Shown: piece by piece, positions 12,565 through 24,652 of the stretch | Layout: each line of letters starts with the position of its first letter | Numbering within the stretch: position 1 is the stretch's first letter | NCBI GenBank assembly: GCA_024220505.1 | Contig: JAKZZE010000030.1 | Location: forward strand, 529,501-593,500 | Direction: 5' to 3' | DNA length: 64,000 nt | Origin: Rhizopus arrhizus | Taxonomy: Eukaryota; Mucoromycota; Mucoromycetes; Mucorales; Rhizopodaceae | Program-made: the position numbers and the translations under genes | Notes under the pieces: model-generated | The model's database searches: none | What the model was told of the DNA's origin: nothing | What the model saw: the letters and a program-made list of their open reading frames with translations, nothing else

Positions 12565-12811
12565 TTGTTATGAAATAAAAATCCCACAAAACCCTTCAAG
12601 TGTGTGTCTGTTTTTGAAATGCCATTACGATTAAAGAATAATTTTTTATTTGTAAAAATTTTAAAACCCAAAATGAGCACATAATATTTGACATACTGTA
12701 TTGCCCGGGCCAGTTCAAAGAAGTGTTAGAGAAACTAAAAACCTTTTTGATAGCCAAAAACTTAAAAAAGGATAAAGAAGGGAAGATGATAGGGAGGTGT
12801 AATCAATACAT

Positions 12812-15800
12812 TTAAGAGCTAGAGAATAACCAAGATAATAATTTTTGACCAAGAGGGGAAACATCAGGAGAGATTTGATCGTGATGCAAATAATCTAGTT
12901 CATGTAAAATTTGACAGATAATTGGCCAACGAATAGACCATGCAATATGCTTTGAGCGGTTTTTGTCGGTTGGTTTCTTTCTGGAAGTGGGCAGCTTGTT
13001 TAAGAGAAATGACAGAGGGTCAGGGATAGATTGTGGCATTTGCAGACGTCGATGCATATGAAGGCATTCAATGGCATGAGTCCTTGTTAGTAGATCAAAT
13101 GGGTGGTAGATACACGGTTTGGGGAGGCCACCAGGAAGCCAACCGAGACGCCAACGGAGTAAGCGACTACGTTCGACGGGGGTCATTGGGAGCCATAGTA
13201 TAGGATCAACCTTTAGGTCAACACGACAGGCAGATAAAAGGACAGAGTTAGTATTATCACGACGTTGCTCTAAGGAGTTTTGGAGATACTCTTGACGAAT
13301 AGCTCTGAAACGGCGTTTGTCGATCTGTTCTACATCTTGTACGGTACAAAGTCGCCACAGAGGAGAGGTCGTAAGCTTATACCACTGTGAGCCACTTGCC
13401 GAAGTTCGAATGTATGGTAAAAGTTGGAACAGAAGAGTATCATCGGGAACATCCAAGGAACGGAGGAGAAACTTCGTCTGTAAAATGTGAGTGCGTTCTT
13501 TCATCGTAGGTTGATTTATTAGATGTAGCATCACTTTGATTGAGGAACGAGGGCTACCACCAAATATTCTACGTAAACACTGGTTTTGACAAGATTCGAG
13601 TTGTTGAAATTCCCTGTATTTTACGGCACTAATGGCTAGGCCATATTCAAGTTGAGGGCGAACTATTTGACAATAAAAACGTGCCAACAAGAGACGATCA
13701 AATCCGGTAGAGTTAACACCAATTGCGGTCATTTGGTTCATAGTCTTGAGGGCTTTATTGATATTTCCTTGAATTAGTTCGGAAGTGTTGATGTAACCAC
13801 CAGGGCGTATGGGGATGCCTAGGTAAGGAAAAGAACCTTGTCGCGGGATCACAGTGTTATATAGGGAATACGACTGAGTATCTTCAGCAGGAGCCATAAT
13901 TGCACATTTAAGAGGATTCCAACGGTAACCCAATTGATAGCTGTGTTCTTCGTATTGTTGTAAGAGCATTTGAAGTCTAGATGGTGTAGCTATAAGAACC
14001 ACATCATCAGCATATAAAAGGCAGTTGATAGATGAAGCAAACATAACTGGATTAGCGTCAGGAACAGGATCAAGAGGGCGGTCCCGAAGAAGGCCAGGTA
14101 ATTGGTTGATGTAAATGGAATACAGGAAAGGAGAAAGAATAGATCCTTGCAGCACCCCAGTTTTCGGTGAGAATCGTGATGGTTTCGTATTACCAAGCAG
14201 AACCTCGATTTGGACGTCGTTGAATAAATTTTTGAGTAGGCCAAGTAGTGCAGGATGAAGACATGGGGAAAGAGTTTGCCAGACATGATCTCGGTTGACT
14301 ATATCATATGCAGATTTGATATCTAGGAAAGCCAGTGTGGGGTTGATATCATAGTGTTTACGTAGGATTGTGCAGATTTTAGCAAGACATAGGGCTTGAT
14401 CGAGCGTGCTACGGGCTTCACGGAAACCGCCTTGAGCTATATCCAATGTTGGGCTTTGGTCAAGAAGATCAATGTACAAGCACTTTTCCAAGATCTTTCT
14501 AAAAATAGAGGTTAAGCTAATTGGTCGAAAGTTTTCTGGATCGGTCGCTGGGCCTTTTTTATGGATAGGAATAACTTGAGCTACTCTCCAAGACAGAGGG
14601 GTGTAACTCCAACGCCAACACAATTGAAATAAATAAACAAGGATTGAAGTATTTCGGTGATAGGGGCAAGCATTTCGATTGTTAAATGATCTACGCCGGG
14701 AGCCTTTTTTCGAGGAAGGGACTTAATAGCGTCATTGACATCGTCGATGGTAATAGGACAGGATGCAACATCAAACAATTCAGGTACTACCGGTGCAGCA
14801 TCAGTGGATGTAGTGTCAGTCGAATTGGGAAGGAGGTCGCCAGCAAAAATACGTTCCAGATGTTCGGCCATTGTATCTGCCGCATGTTGTGGCCCCTCTA
14901 AAGTAGAAAACGTGGGTTTCATAGTTTTATTTTTCCTAAGTCGACTAAACTTAGCTATTGCTTTGGAGTACTCCCCTTGAGCCATTTGACCACAGAACTG
15001 TCGCCAGGTTTCTCGTCGGCGCATGAGTATGAGACGGCGCAATTTTGCTTGGGCTTCTTGGTGTAATATCCATTGTCTCAGGGCATTTAAACCACGTGCT
15101 CTTCTCCACTTTCTGTAATAGTACTCTTTACGGTTAAACACAGAGGTCATTTCAGGTGTCCAAAAATCCTTTAGCCAGTCATCTGTTGGTGGGGGTCGTC
15201 GGCCACATATCGCATCCAAACTGTTATAGATGGCATCACATAGTTGTTGATGAATATCATCGATATATTCATAGGCTGCAGAGCTATGAGGAAAAGAAAG
15301 AGATGATTGGGGTGGTAAGATAAGCCCTAAATTTTCTTTGAATACGTCCCTGTAAGAATCTCTGTTTTTAGGATGTTTGAGTTTGCCCAAGTTCCAAGTA
15401 ACACGCTGTGGAGGTAGACGGTGCTGAGAGACATCGGAGAGCCCAAAAGAGAAAGTTATGAACTTGTGGTTAGAAGAGAGAGATAGATCATGGCGAATGG
15501 TCAATGAAGGCGAGACCACGTCCGTATCACTTAGGAAAAAGTCGATGATGCTTGTGCCCTGAAATGTATAGGATGTAGGCTACCCGTAAGTGAGATGTTG
15601 ATTCCATAATGTAAGATTATGGGAGCACATCCAATTGTAGAAAATTCGCCCTCGTGGGTCTATTGGAGTGTCGCCTGTGTAAGATCCAAGGCGAGCATTA
15701 AAATCACCGCATAATATAGTATTGGACGTATTAGCGTATTGCAAAGGTAGTGTATCTAGTATCGCTGTTACTTCATCATCATCAAAAAAAGGTGGTAAAT

Positions 15801-16131
15801 ATAGGCAGTGGATTAATATTTTAGAGGCTAAGACAATTGATAAAGAATATTTAGCTAATAGTGGGTGAGTATGAGTAATTTGGTAGACTGGTAGTTTACA
15901 TCGCGGATTCACCAGAAGAGCCAGACCAAGCTGTCCGATACCCGTGATAGAGTTCCGTGGTGTACCATAGGTGTAATATTCGGCCCAGGTAGTCTTGTAT
16001 CTTGTTGGGGGCAGTAACCAAGTCTCAGTGAGAAAGAGTAAGTCCGAATTATGTGAGAGTTGCAGGATTGGATAGATAGATTGCTTTGGCATTCCGGTTG
16101 CATTGAATAATGAGATTCTGAGAGAACTCAT
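12812..16131 (-). pseudogene. LINE-1 ORF2: endonuclease-reverse transcriptase
   Basis: This would nick the target and reverse-transcribe LINE RNA. The start at 16131 (MSSLRISLFNATGM) opens the endonuclease; the exonuclease-endonuclease-phosphatase motif CGDFNARLGS is near 15700. One in-frame TAG lies at about 15579-15581. The reverse transcriptase includes FRPISLTSIFRKILEK, GVLQGSILSPFLY and LLYADDVVLIA (near 14000). A frameshift lies near 14630, just before VAQVIPIHKKG. One stop and one frameshift make it a recent pseudogene. Downstream of the transcriptase there is about 300 residues of a thumb/connection-like region and no RNase H that I recognise. Confidence 0.87.
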
Positions 16132-16134
16132 TAT

Positions 16135-17732
16135 ATTAATTATGCAAGGAAGGAGAAGCGCGATCACCAGGCTGAGCAAGTTCTTCATCGGTGAGCATGT
16201 TGATGTCGTCTAAGTCATGAGCGTTGGAGGTACAGTGGGTGGACTAATTGTCCCAGTGTTTCAACATTTTTTACTTTGGACACTGTAACTCGACCAATTC
16301 TTAGGCTATGTGGCTAGTTTTATGCTCATTAGAAAGGTCGCACGTCGTGCTACATAATATTAAAGAGCCATCGTTCGGAGATAGCACAGTCTGAGTTAAT
16401 CAGCAATAGAAAAAAAACACCGCACTGGGACAATTTTTCCGCTACCTGCTTATTTTGCAATGTGTTCTAAACATCGCCTTTTTATCAATCAGAAATCACC
16501 GGAACTTACGTACCAGTCTTATCTATGATAATCTATGACTCATATCTTTAATGTAAAGTATAAATAGCTTTATGTTATTCTTTTTTTTTAACATTATTCT
16601 TAGTCTCTTTATATACTGCACTTCTTACGACTTTGTCCCGCATCAAATGACTCCTACTATCAGCAAATCTATTCAGAAACAAATCCAAATGCTTTTGGCT
16701 AGTAATATGACATATGAACAAGTTATGGAACGCATTCCCGGATTGAAAAAGTCAACCTTAGGTAGGTATGTGAACACGTTTTTTCCAAATCGAATGAGGT
16801 TTGGGTCTTCAAGGATGGAACCACTGTTGGGATTAAAGTTCTCTTTAGGTGTAATTCGATGTTTTGTTAAGAGTTCAATAAATTTGTTTTCATAGTCGTT
16901 GTGGATGAGGATAGCGGCTGTGTGGCGTGCAGGGTAGTGAATGTCTAGAAGACGAGCATTGTTGACACCAAGACGGCGGAAAGTTGTACGGAGGGTTCCA
17001 ACAGGGATACGAGCCTTCGTAGGGATGTAGAGGTACTTGAAGCCTTAGTTTGGAGATGGTGGTTGGAAGACCCGTGCGGCAGCAGCTTCACGTTGAACTC
17101 GGCGTTGTTCTCTTTGGCGAAGCATCGACTGTTTGAGGGAATCTAACTTAGCCTTGTTATGCCAAAGGTGCGTCAGGGAATCCAATACGTTGTGAAGACT
17201 CCTGAATAGTAGGGAATTCATCCGACGCGGCCTGTTGGTGAGCTTGGGGTGATTGTGTGGACATAGTGGCTATTTGGTTCTGCAGCTTCTGAATGACTTC
17301 ATGGGCCTTAGAAAGTTCGGCGGTCAAATATTCAACTGTTTTTTGTAATTGTATAATCAATGGTTGCGAATCATCAGTCACAGTTGATATTTGGGTGGGT
17401 ACTGAGTTAGCTGCGTTAGAATCTTCGAGAGTGTTCGAAAGTTCCATATTGTGAGGTAATTGAGATGATTGTTCGTCAAAAGTAGCTGTACACTGTAAAC
17501 GTTGGTACATAGGGTGTGCTTTAATATATTTATGGCAAGAAGTGCACATAAACTGTGATTGAGTTGGATCGCGTGAAGATGAGCCATGGCGATGAAAAGT
17601 AGTGGTCGCCTTGCACGCAGGATATGTGATTCGTTTACGGTAGGTTTTAAAAAGTGTGTCAAGTTCAGCCAGCTACTCTTCTGTGAGAGTAGCTAGTTGA
17701 GCCTTATTATAAGGGCCTCTCGTTGGTGGCAT
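16135..17732 (-). pseudogene. LINE-1 ORF1, interrupted by a Tc1 fragment
   Basis: Likely the RNA-binding ORF1 protein. It starts MPPTRGPYNKAQLATLTEE, followed by a TAG, then a cysteine/histidine group (CTSCHKYIKAH), then an acidic and coiled-coil stretch (LQKTVEYLTAELSKAHEVIQ), two more stops, and a segment GTLRTTFRRLGV..ILIHNDYENK that resembles an RRM-like fold. The Tc1 fragment 16233-16797 breaks it. The tail TSNAHDLDDINMLTDEE resumes at 16231 and stops just before ORF2. Confidence 0.7.
16233..16797 (+). mobile_element. T1': truncated Tc1 of the T1 family
   Basis: Starts after TA (16231-16232) with the T1 terminus, keeps the first end region and the transposase start (ATG at 16647, MTPTISKSIQKQ), then breaks off at about 16797 directly into LINE-1 sequence. 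The right end is missing. It is most similar to T1 at 4602-6273. Confidence 0.88.
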
Positions 17733-17973
17733 TTACTATTGTCGGTGGCTAAATGAAAGATTTACCGTCCACATTTTTGCAAGCCTGTAGCGGAGCTAAA
17801 ATCAAGCATATAGGCATAAGCTATACATCATTCGAAAGCTCGGACAATTTACTCTCAGATGGTGTAACACTTATGTCCCAAAAAGGCAACTAGCGGACAT
17901 TATTGAAGCAAGAATATAGACACTATATGGCCCTGATTTGTATGGTTATCTATGAAAGTTTTATTTGTTTATT

Positions 17974-19138
17974 TTAAGCAGTGCGGGGCTTTTTCATGGT
18001 GGTACGAGAAGTAGGAGTATAATCTTCATCGTATTCGTTTTCGGAATCCTCATCTGAGATGAAAATAATTGGTTCCATTTCCCCTTGATCACTAATGCTA
18101 TCCTCTAAGACGGTAGTCAGCAAAGATACCAGTGGACCTTGGTCGGCAATGCCTGCTCTATTGAACGACACTTGCGAAAAGCAAGCAAGCATTGCCTTCC
18201 AGTGATTACTGGCATGTTTCCTACGCCATATGAACTCCACTAACTTCCATGGCATCATCGATGCTGTGCGGTGACGACTAGTCACTCCTCGTTTGATACC
18301 ATTCCAGGTGCCTAGTAGCAGGCTGTTAGCATAGTTTAAGGATTCTACGGTCTACACAAGTACATACCTTCAATAGTATTAGTACAAGCACCTGTCTTCG
18401 GATCACGGAACGTTTTTGAGTGATTGACCGTTTCAACAATCAAGTTTCGGCTTGGATCACTGTCAATCCCTTTATAGCCTTTCCAGCAATCTACCATAAC
18501 ATGGGAGCCTGTCATCAATGATTAGGTGCACTGATCATCTAGCATATACATATTCTAATCATTACCATCCTTTACGAATGTATCGATTATTAACTTCAAG
18601 GTATTTTGATTGCGGTTAGGTACCGTCAACAAGAACACCTTACGCTCGGGCGTACGCTCTACACCCCCAACAACCCAAACACCATCTACCCTCTTTCCCT
18701 TATTATATTTTCGCTTGCCAAACTTACTTTCGTCTATTTCAACGACAATTGGCTGCCCATCACTGTTAACTCCACCTAAGTATGACTTGTTAATCACATA
18801 CTCTGATGTAAACAAAGCATCACGTACCGACTTGTACATCTTCAATTCGCAGATCTGCCTCCATTATTTGGTATATGTCCTTAATAATGCTGCGGACCGT
18901 TGGCAGACTAAGACCAGTCATGGTAGATATTGTTCCATTTGGAACTTGTAATAGAAAGAGGTACACTACCAATAGTGTTTGGTGGATGATGGACTTGCGA
19001 CCTTGGAAAAAGGAGCCGTCCAGGTAAGAAATACGGCTACGACCGCACGCACAGTTCCTTGAGCCACATCGCCAAAAGAATCCATCTCGGCTTGACTGGT
19101 TCAAGCGCATTTCAGAACCTTCTTTACACTTGCGTGTA
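17974..19138 (-). CDS. Merlin transposase (ISXO2-like DDE), spliced, one frameshift
   Basis: Cut-and-paste transposase. Zinc-ribbon-like cysteines lead (CKEGSEMRL..WRCGSRNCACGRS..GSFF, 19138 on). The catalytic core reads VVEIDESKFGKRKYNKGKRVDGVWVVGG, then VDCWKGY, then TNTIEGTWNGIKRG, giving D-D-E. Two introns fit well: 18565-18509 (57 nt) and 18367-18312 (56 nt, GTATGT ... GCTAAC ... TAG); joining across both restores the motif order. A 1-nt frameshift lies near 18875, before WRQICELK. An upstream exon beginning at 19300 with a GTAAGT donor at 19220 is possible but out of phase. The C-terminal tail is acidic. Confidence 0.75.
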
Positions 19139-19488
19139 GAAAAAAAAGCGACATTTTCCTTTAAATAACTTATACCAGTTGCCTTTAGTTACGTTCCCTC
19201 CCATTTAAAAACGAACTTACTTTATGGTACAGTCAGCCGTCATAGTTTTTTCGGCAATATAGGCAAGAGTTGGCATGTTGTTAGCAGCGTTGGAAGACAT
19301 GAGGTTTTTATGAAATGGAGAAACAGATGAAGGAAAGAAAAAAAAAACAAAAAGCATCTCTTTTTATATTTTTTTACAAGCTTTGTTATCATTCCGAGAT
19401 CAGCCGATAGATACGAAGCATCTCCGCAACGGAAGCTCGTTTTGCCGTAGTGAGATGACAAAAGTTTTCCCGAAACTCTTGAGGTTTT

Positions 19489-19632
19489 GAAAAAAAAAAT
19501 GCTAAGTAACTTAGAGCAAAAGTTATGCAAAAAGCAGATGACGACGTACGAACACCTACAAGGAATCGAACCAACGACCTCCACATTTGAAAGCTATCGA
19601 CATAGCTATTTGACCAACAATGCTGATTTGCC
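19489..19632 (-). ncRNA. tRNA-Glu-like relic with T-run (possible SINE head)
   Basis: On the minus strand a segment reads ...CTTTCAAATGTGGAGGTC GTTGGTTCGATTCC... (about 19602-19562). The second part matches a Pol III B box, and the whole resembles the anticodon-to-T-arm part of tRNA-Glu (anticodon TTC). The T stem does not pair well, so a working tRNA is unlikely. A run of about ten T follows on the minus strand (19490-19499), as at a Pol III terminator. Confidence 0.35.
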
Positions 19633-19890
19633 AATTTTCGTTTTGCAAGTCCTTCTGTCGTCAAATTTCTGATTTTTGACGCGGATTTTCTCGACCTTCA
19701 GAAGTCGTATCTCGACCCGGATTTTTTTAATGATCTTCTATTTGCCCGCACTCTTGCTTGGAGTAATAGGATGGAGGAAAAAAACAACGGAACTTCGAGA
19801 ATCTCGCAGTTGACCATTTTTGGTATAATAAACTCCGCTTGAAAATAGCAGAATCGTGTTCTGTGACCCCAATAACCATATTAAGCTTAT

Positions 19891-19912
19891 TAAACTCCGC
19901 ACGCGGAGTTTA
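19891..19912. repeat. Perfect palindrome in the Merlin element
   Basis: Two 10-bp arms TAAACTCCGC / GCGGAGTTTA are separated by 2 bp. A third copy of the arm (TAAACTCCGC) lies near 19828. It is close to the Merlin terminus, followed by a TA-rich tract. Function unknown; it could be a transposase site. Confidence 0.7.
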
Positions 19913-20195
19913 TATATGTATATATAGTATGTGGACGGTAAATCTTTCACAGATCCGGAAAAAACTTATAGAAAGTATTGGAAAGCGGAAAAAAAGTTGA
20001 AATGCCATTACCCTGCGGTCAGTACCACACCCGTCGAGGGTTTTGGCAAAATTTAGTAAAAACACGATTTAGACAAATGTGATTGGCTGATGGCCGATTT
20101 TTTTTTATTTTTCAATTTGTTTTCACAAAGTACTAAAAAATGCAATCAAATAAAGTTTCTGCTCAAAAAAATAAAAAATTACAGTGCAAATTTAT

Positions 20196-23100
20196 TTATT
20201 TTTGACAGTTTTGAGAAAGGGCGTTGCAAATGTTGAGATTTTTTAAAAGTAAAATGCTTTCAAATTTGCTGGTATTGATGAAGCGAGAGGAATCTGAAGC
20301 TACTTGGTGCATATCCAGTGTACCGACAGGAATCAGATCATTCATATTTAGATTTTCTTGAGTTTCATTGCATAGAACTCTACTATAATCATACTTCTCT
20401 GCATCAATTTCATATTTTTTTACTGTTCCATTTTTTGTAATTATTCCAACAACATATGTATTTTCAGAAATGTTTTTAAATACTCCAGAGACTCCAGCTT
20501 TAGGTGTTCCTTTTACGTTTTCATAAGTATTTTCTGCGAATTCGCGAGCCATAAAAAAAGGAACGAAAGGATTCATTAGCTTCGACAAATTGTTTTATTT
20601 CGCTTCCATATCGCACTCGTTTGGAATTTTTGTTGGTCCAAGATCCACCATCTATGATAAACTTTAGGATTTCTTGGCTTTCAAACCTAATTGCGACATC
20701 TCTAGAAGGTGACAATCGGTTGGTATGAAATAGCTGTTCTCGGATGAACTTGTTAAACATCTCGCCTTTCTCTATTTCAAACTGCAATGCACATCCAAAG
20801 GGTCGTATATCCTGATGAATATGATGAAGATAATGAACTTTTCGTTTAGTTGAGTAGGCGTTTTTGTTATGCGTGACAGTATCAAATTCATATAAAGACG
20901 TTGTAAGTTCTTTAACTGATACTTCAATTGAGTTCACATAATCTTCAAACCCTGCTTCAATTTGGCGAACAAACAATAAAGAGCACAGCTTACCCAACGC
21001 TTGCAAGGGGCGGTTTAGTTGAATAACCTTAATGTCATTGACTGGATCAGTGAACTCGGAAGCTATGATACCAGGCAATACTTGTATTAACTGCTTGAAG
21101 TCGCGACCCACAAAAGACCGGACATGCCTGAGTTGTCTCCTAAAGTTTTTAGTGTAGGAGGGGTTACACTCATTTTCTTTAAGTCTGCTTATCAAGCGAT
21201 TCATTTTGTCTTCATTTGCTCTGCCGCCTAAGGTAATCTTTACCAAATGTTCTATTAAATATTTGGCCACACCGAGAGGCAAACAGTGTAACGCTTCAAC
21301 AGGTGTATCTTGTGAAGGGTCAAAAGAATTTAGTAGGAGCAAATCTTGAGAACCAGTGTTTTTAAAACTCAAATCGCATGCATTCAGAGCTCCAGCTTCC
21401 AAAGCATCTACTATTTGAACGTTTTTACGACTGCAGTCTGAGGCAGCTAAGATGTAATGATTTCTTGATCTATTATTGTACACGCAGTTTAAACTCTCTA
21501 CAGTAATACCACTCTCAAGAAGGCTGCGGTTTTTTTTGGATGATTTGCGAACATAACACTTTCGACAAAAGTACAAAGTAGTTGTTGAATACCACATATA
21601 TCAGAGTGGGCTGGGTTATCAGCAGAAATAAACATCACAGGGGCTTTGACCAGAACAGTTTCATTGTGCTCACCAGAGAACATTGCTACGCCCTTTTCAA
21701 GAGCTTTCATGTCGGCAACCAGAGCAGGAATAAAATGCATAGCATTAATACCATCACTTTTCGGAGCGCAGCCTATGAACATTGTATTTTCTCTGCGGCC
21801 ACGTTCCTCAAAAGGAAGGGCGGCGTACGTCATTGACCAGCTTTCATATGGAATATGCTGTTTCGAAGAGCCTCCAGAAGTGTCATCAGTAAAAAAAATG
21901 ATGGGGACAATTACAACCTTCAAATATTTGTTATCAATCTTGTTGGATTTTTTAACTTTCGAATCATTGACTTGAAATAAAAGATTTTGCAAGTGGTTTG
22001 GAAGAGGACAAGGGGAGCCATTGAACATTGAAAAGCAGTTATTAGAAGCAATCAATTGTTTATCCAGCCCAGCACTCATTTTATCTTGCGGGACCATACT
22101 AAGCTCTGGTAATATCATATACCTGTCGTCCTTTTTTACAACAAAATATCCATCTACTTGATTAATACCATTTTTACAAAAAAAAAGATTGGATCAAAAA
22201 ATAGTAAAGCGAATTATCTAATTCAACAACATCACCAATCCAGAAGTCTATATTACTGTTAAGGATACATAAGATTATAGTCACTTTATTTTAGTAAAAG
22301 GAATCAGATATGATCCTAAATAGTATGCTGACATAACTTGGAATCATTTATAATATTCTTCCCAACACAGATCAATAAAATACTTTGATTAGATTTTTAT
22401 ATTAAGCTTTATTCATATTTACTTCACATAGTCAAATAAGATGACATGGTTGTAATATAGTTTAGTGATAGTATGAGCATGTTGAATAAGGAATGACAAT
22501 TACTTACCAGATCATCATTAGTCATGAAAACATCTATCCTGACTGAGATATTATCGTTAACAATGATATCCAATCACGGAACTAAAGGTCATTATATCCA
22601 TCCGTACCGTCTCCTTAAATAGTTATATCTGAAACCATCCCAATAGCATAATTGACAATACAAGCTAGGAACAGGCTAAACTAATAATTAGAAATAGTAA
22701 TCATCTATTCTGTCAAATTGATTACAAATCTGTCCTAATTCTTTATCCGTATCATGTCTATAAATACTCTCACTTTTTACATGTAGAATTTATTTTTAAA
22801 AAATCTTAATCATAGTTATCTTAATAAAGAGATTCCAAGTTCTAACAGTATTTCTTTATCTTTGATTGCTATATTATATTTACCTAAAATCCCCCTTTCC
22901 TAAACAATTACGAATAGTAATTTGTGGTGGCTGGAACAGAGGATGGCTTTTCCATTTTTCACCTGTTGTCACATTTTTCGATACTCCCTCAGTACGGTCT
23001 GGTAAAGCACTGAGGTATTTACTGATCCGAGGATTGGTCAATGACAGCTTTAAGTGCTCAGAGGGCATGTTGGCACTGCACTTGCTTACTTTTTCTTTAT

Positions 23101-23755
23101 TTTTAACTATCACCGTATGTTCAATAGTGGTGGTAGTGATTGATGGCCCATCATACTTTTTGCCTGTCTCAGACTTCATAATTGTATTTGCTGAAGGCAT
23201 GGTGAAGGGTTTGTTGGCCTTAGTGCTTTCCACAGCCAAATCAACAATTTTGTTAACGCCATACAGCAAAGTTTTTAACTGGCTTCTTGATAAAAGACTT
23301 GAGTACCCATTAAAAAGGCACTTCATTATCATAGTCTGGGTGTTTCCAAAAGGATTTCCATCGCTGATGTTTTGCTCCCAGTCATTGTCATTTAAATCAA
23401 GAATATTTTGACGATTGGCCATAATATTGTCGATGATTTCCCTTTCTTCATTTTCCTCATCCTCACTGTACTCCAATACATTACCTTATTCACTATTTCA
23501 TCTTCTGATTCATACTCGGATATTGCGTCCCATGAAGCGCTGTAGTCCATCATCAGGAGAGCTGACATGGTCGTCTGCAATAGATGCTGTATATACCTGA
23601 ATATCATCAGTATTAACTCTGTGTTTATGTCGAATATGAGCTTCGAGTGCCGAGCGACTCATATACGATTTAGTACAGCCTGCATGATTACAACGATGTA
23701 CTAATTGAAGGTTTATTTTTACTTCCTTGTAAGGTCTTGGATTTGTTTTCCCCAT
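20196..23755 (-). pseudogene. Plavaka transposase, copy B, broken
   Basis: The translated pieces are almost identical to copy A: C2H2 finger 23755-23510, middle part 23476-22907, the LTR, core 22118-21498, and C-terminal parts 21597-20196. Nearly all frame changes are shared with copy A. One difference is a single T in a T-run near 20553, which changes where the penultimate frame ends. Shared breaks mean the gene was already dead, or was spliced the same way, before duplication. Confidence 0.7.
22257..22906 (+). repeat. Solo LTR, family G (650 bp), copy 2
   Basis: TGTTAAGGATACAT ... CTTTCCTAAACA, flanked by ATTAC on both sides (22252-22256, 22907-22911). This is the same insertion site and duplication as in Plavaka copy A, read on the other strand. 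A TATA-like TCTATAAATACTC and an AATAAA read on the plus strand. Confidence 0.95.
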
Positions 23756-24652
23756 TGTAAAATTGCAGTAAAAAATAAGGACTTAGAATATTTTTTAAAA
23801 AAATATATTTTATCTCTTTTCTTTTAAATTTAAATTTTTGTGAACACCACCTCCTTATTTGAATCTTTATTAGCTAGTACGTCTCATGTAAATGTTAGTA
23901 GTCGTTACTAAATATAGTTTCCTTGAACATCTAATTCTAATAGCTCCTTTAGCTTACGTTTGTTTTCTAGTGTATAGCTAAACTTATAATGACCATATAG
24001 TTTTTTTTTTCTTTTGAGAAGGTACATTTTAATACTTTTATTTATACGTTGCTACATAACTAAACTTTTCTTTCTTATCAAGCACAAAGCAGTAATCAAA
24101 CTGGGTCGTTTACAAAGTAAGTGTTTAAATATAGCAAATATTATTAATAATACTAAGTCTCTTATTGTATAGTGGACTCTTGTTGTTATACCGTGCTTTA
24201 TATATCTGTCAACAGCCATACAGAGAAAGTCAAAAGGTATTAAATTCAAGCCAGAGTCATCAGAATATCGTATTGGTGAAGGAATTCCGGTATACCTTTT
24301 GCCAGAAGCTGGAAATCCTACCTGGAGCAGCAAACCTGGGGTAGTATTCCTGGTGTAAGCATGCCTGGGGCAGTATGCCTGGTCTAGCCTTCCTGGAACA
24401 GCCAGTATACTGGGATTCCTGCAAGGGGGGGGGGAAACTCAGATAAAAATAGTTACCATATATAGTATAAATATGAATAAATCAAGGGTGTGAGTTTGAA
24501 GTCCGTTTTTTTTTTTTTATTCTTTTTTTCAAAAATTTGCCAAAAATCTCGACAGGTTGTTTAGGATAGGGGAGTTTTAGGTAAATATAATATAGCAATC
24601 AAAGATAAAGAAATACTGTTAGAACTTGGTATCTCTTTATTAAGTTAAGATA

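Larger units (their letters stand above)
429..12625 (+). mobile_element. Z: old Tc1-like transposon, left end heavily invaded
   Basis: The left terminus starts after TA with CAGTGCCCCACAAAGCCCTT. Its end region survives in three pieces: 429-544, 6404-6443 and 10957-11015. They are separated by gypsy-1 and by the Plavaka element. The inner boundary at about 10974-11015 carries the terminal motif inverted (CACTTGAAGGGTTTTGTGG), and the mirror image lies at about 12582-12625 after the transposase gene. The reassembled left end is about 210 bp, like the ends of other Tc1 families here. The outer right end is missing and the sequence runs into LINE-1. A reader could instead take 10974-12625 as a small Tc1 element with 42-bp inverted repeats and TA duplications; the shared motif favours the larger element. 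Confidence 0.6.
12640..17750 (-). mobile_element. LINE-1: non-LTR retrotransposon with two ORFs, decayed
   Basis: Minus-strand LINE with ORF1 (17732 down to about 16135) and ORF2 carrying an APE-type endonuclease and reverse transcriptase (16131 to 12812). A truncated Tc1 copy cuts ORF1 at 16233-16797. Its 3' non-coding tail adjoins the Z remnant near 12627, and its 5' end adjoins the Merlin element at about 17753. No clear poly(A) tail or target duplication is seen. The clade is uncertain. Confidence 0.85.
17754..19949 (-). mobile_element. Merlin-type DNA transposon (2.2 kb)
   Basis: 20-bp inverted repeats TGAAAGATTTACCGTCCACA stand at 17754-17773 and 19930-19949. Inside is an IS1595/ISXO2-like DDE transposase with introns. 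Merlin usually leaves 8-9 bp duplications, but none is visible (flanks GTGGCTAAA and CAGATCCGG), so one flank has probably been rearranged. It lies between LINE-1 and Plavaka copy B. Confidence 0.8.
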
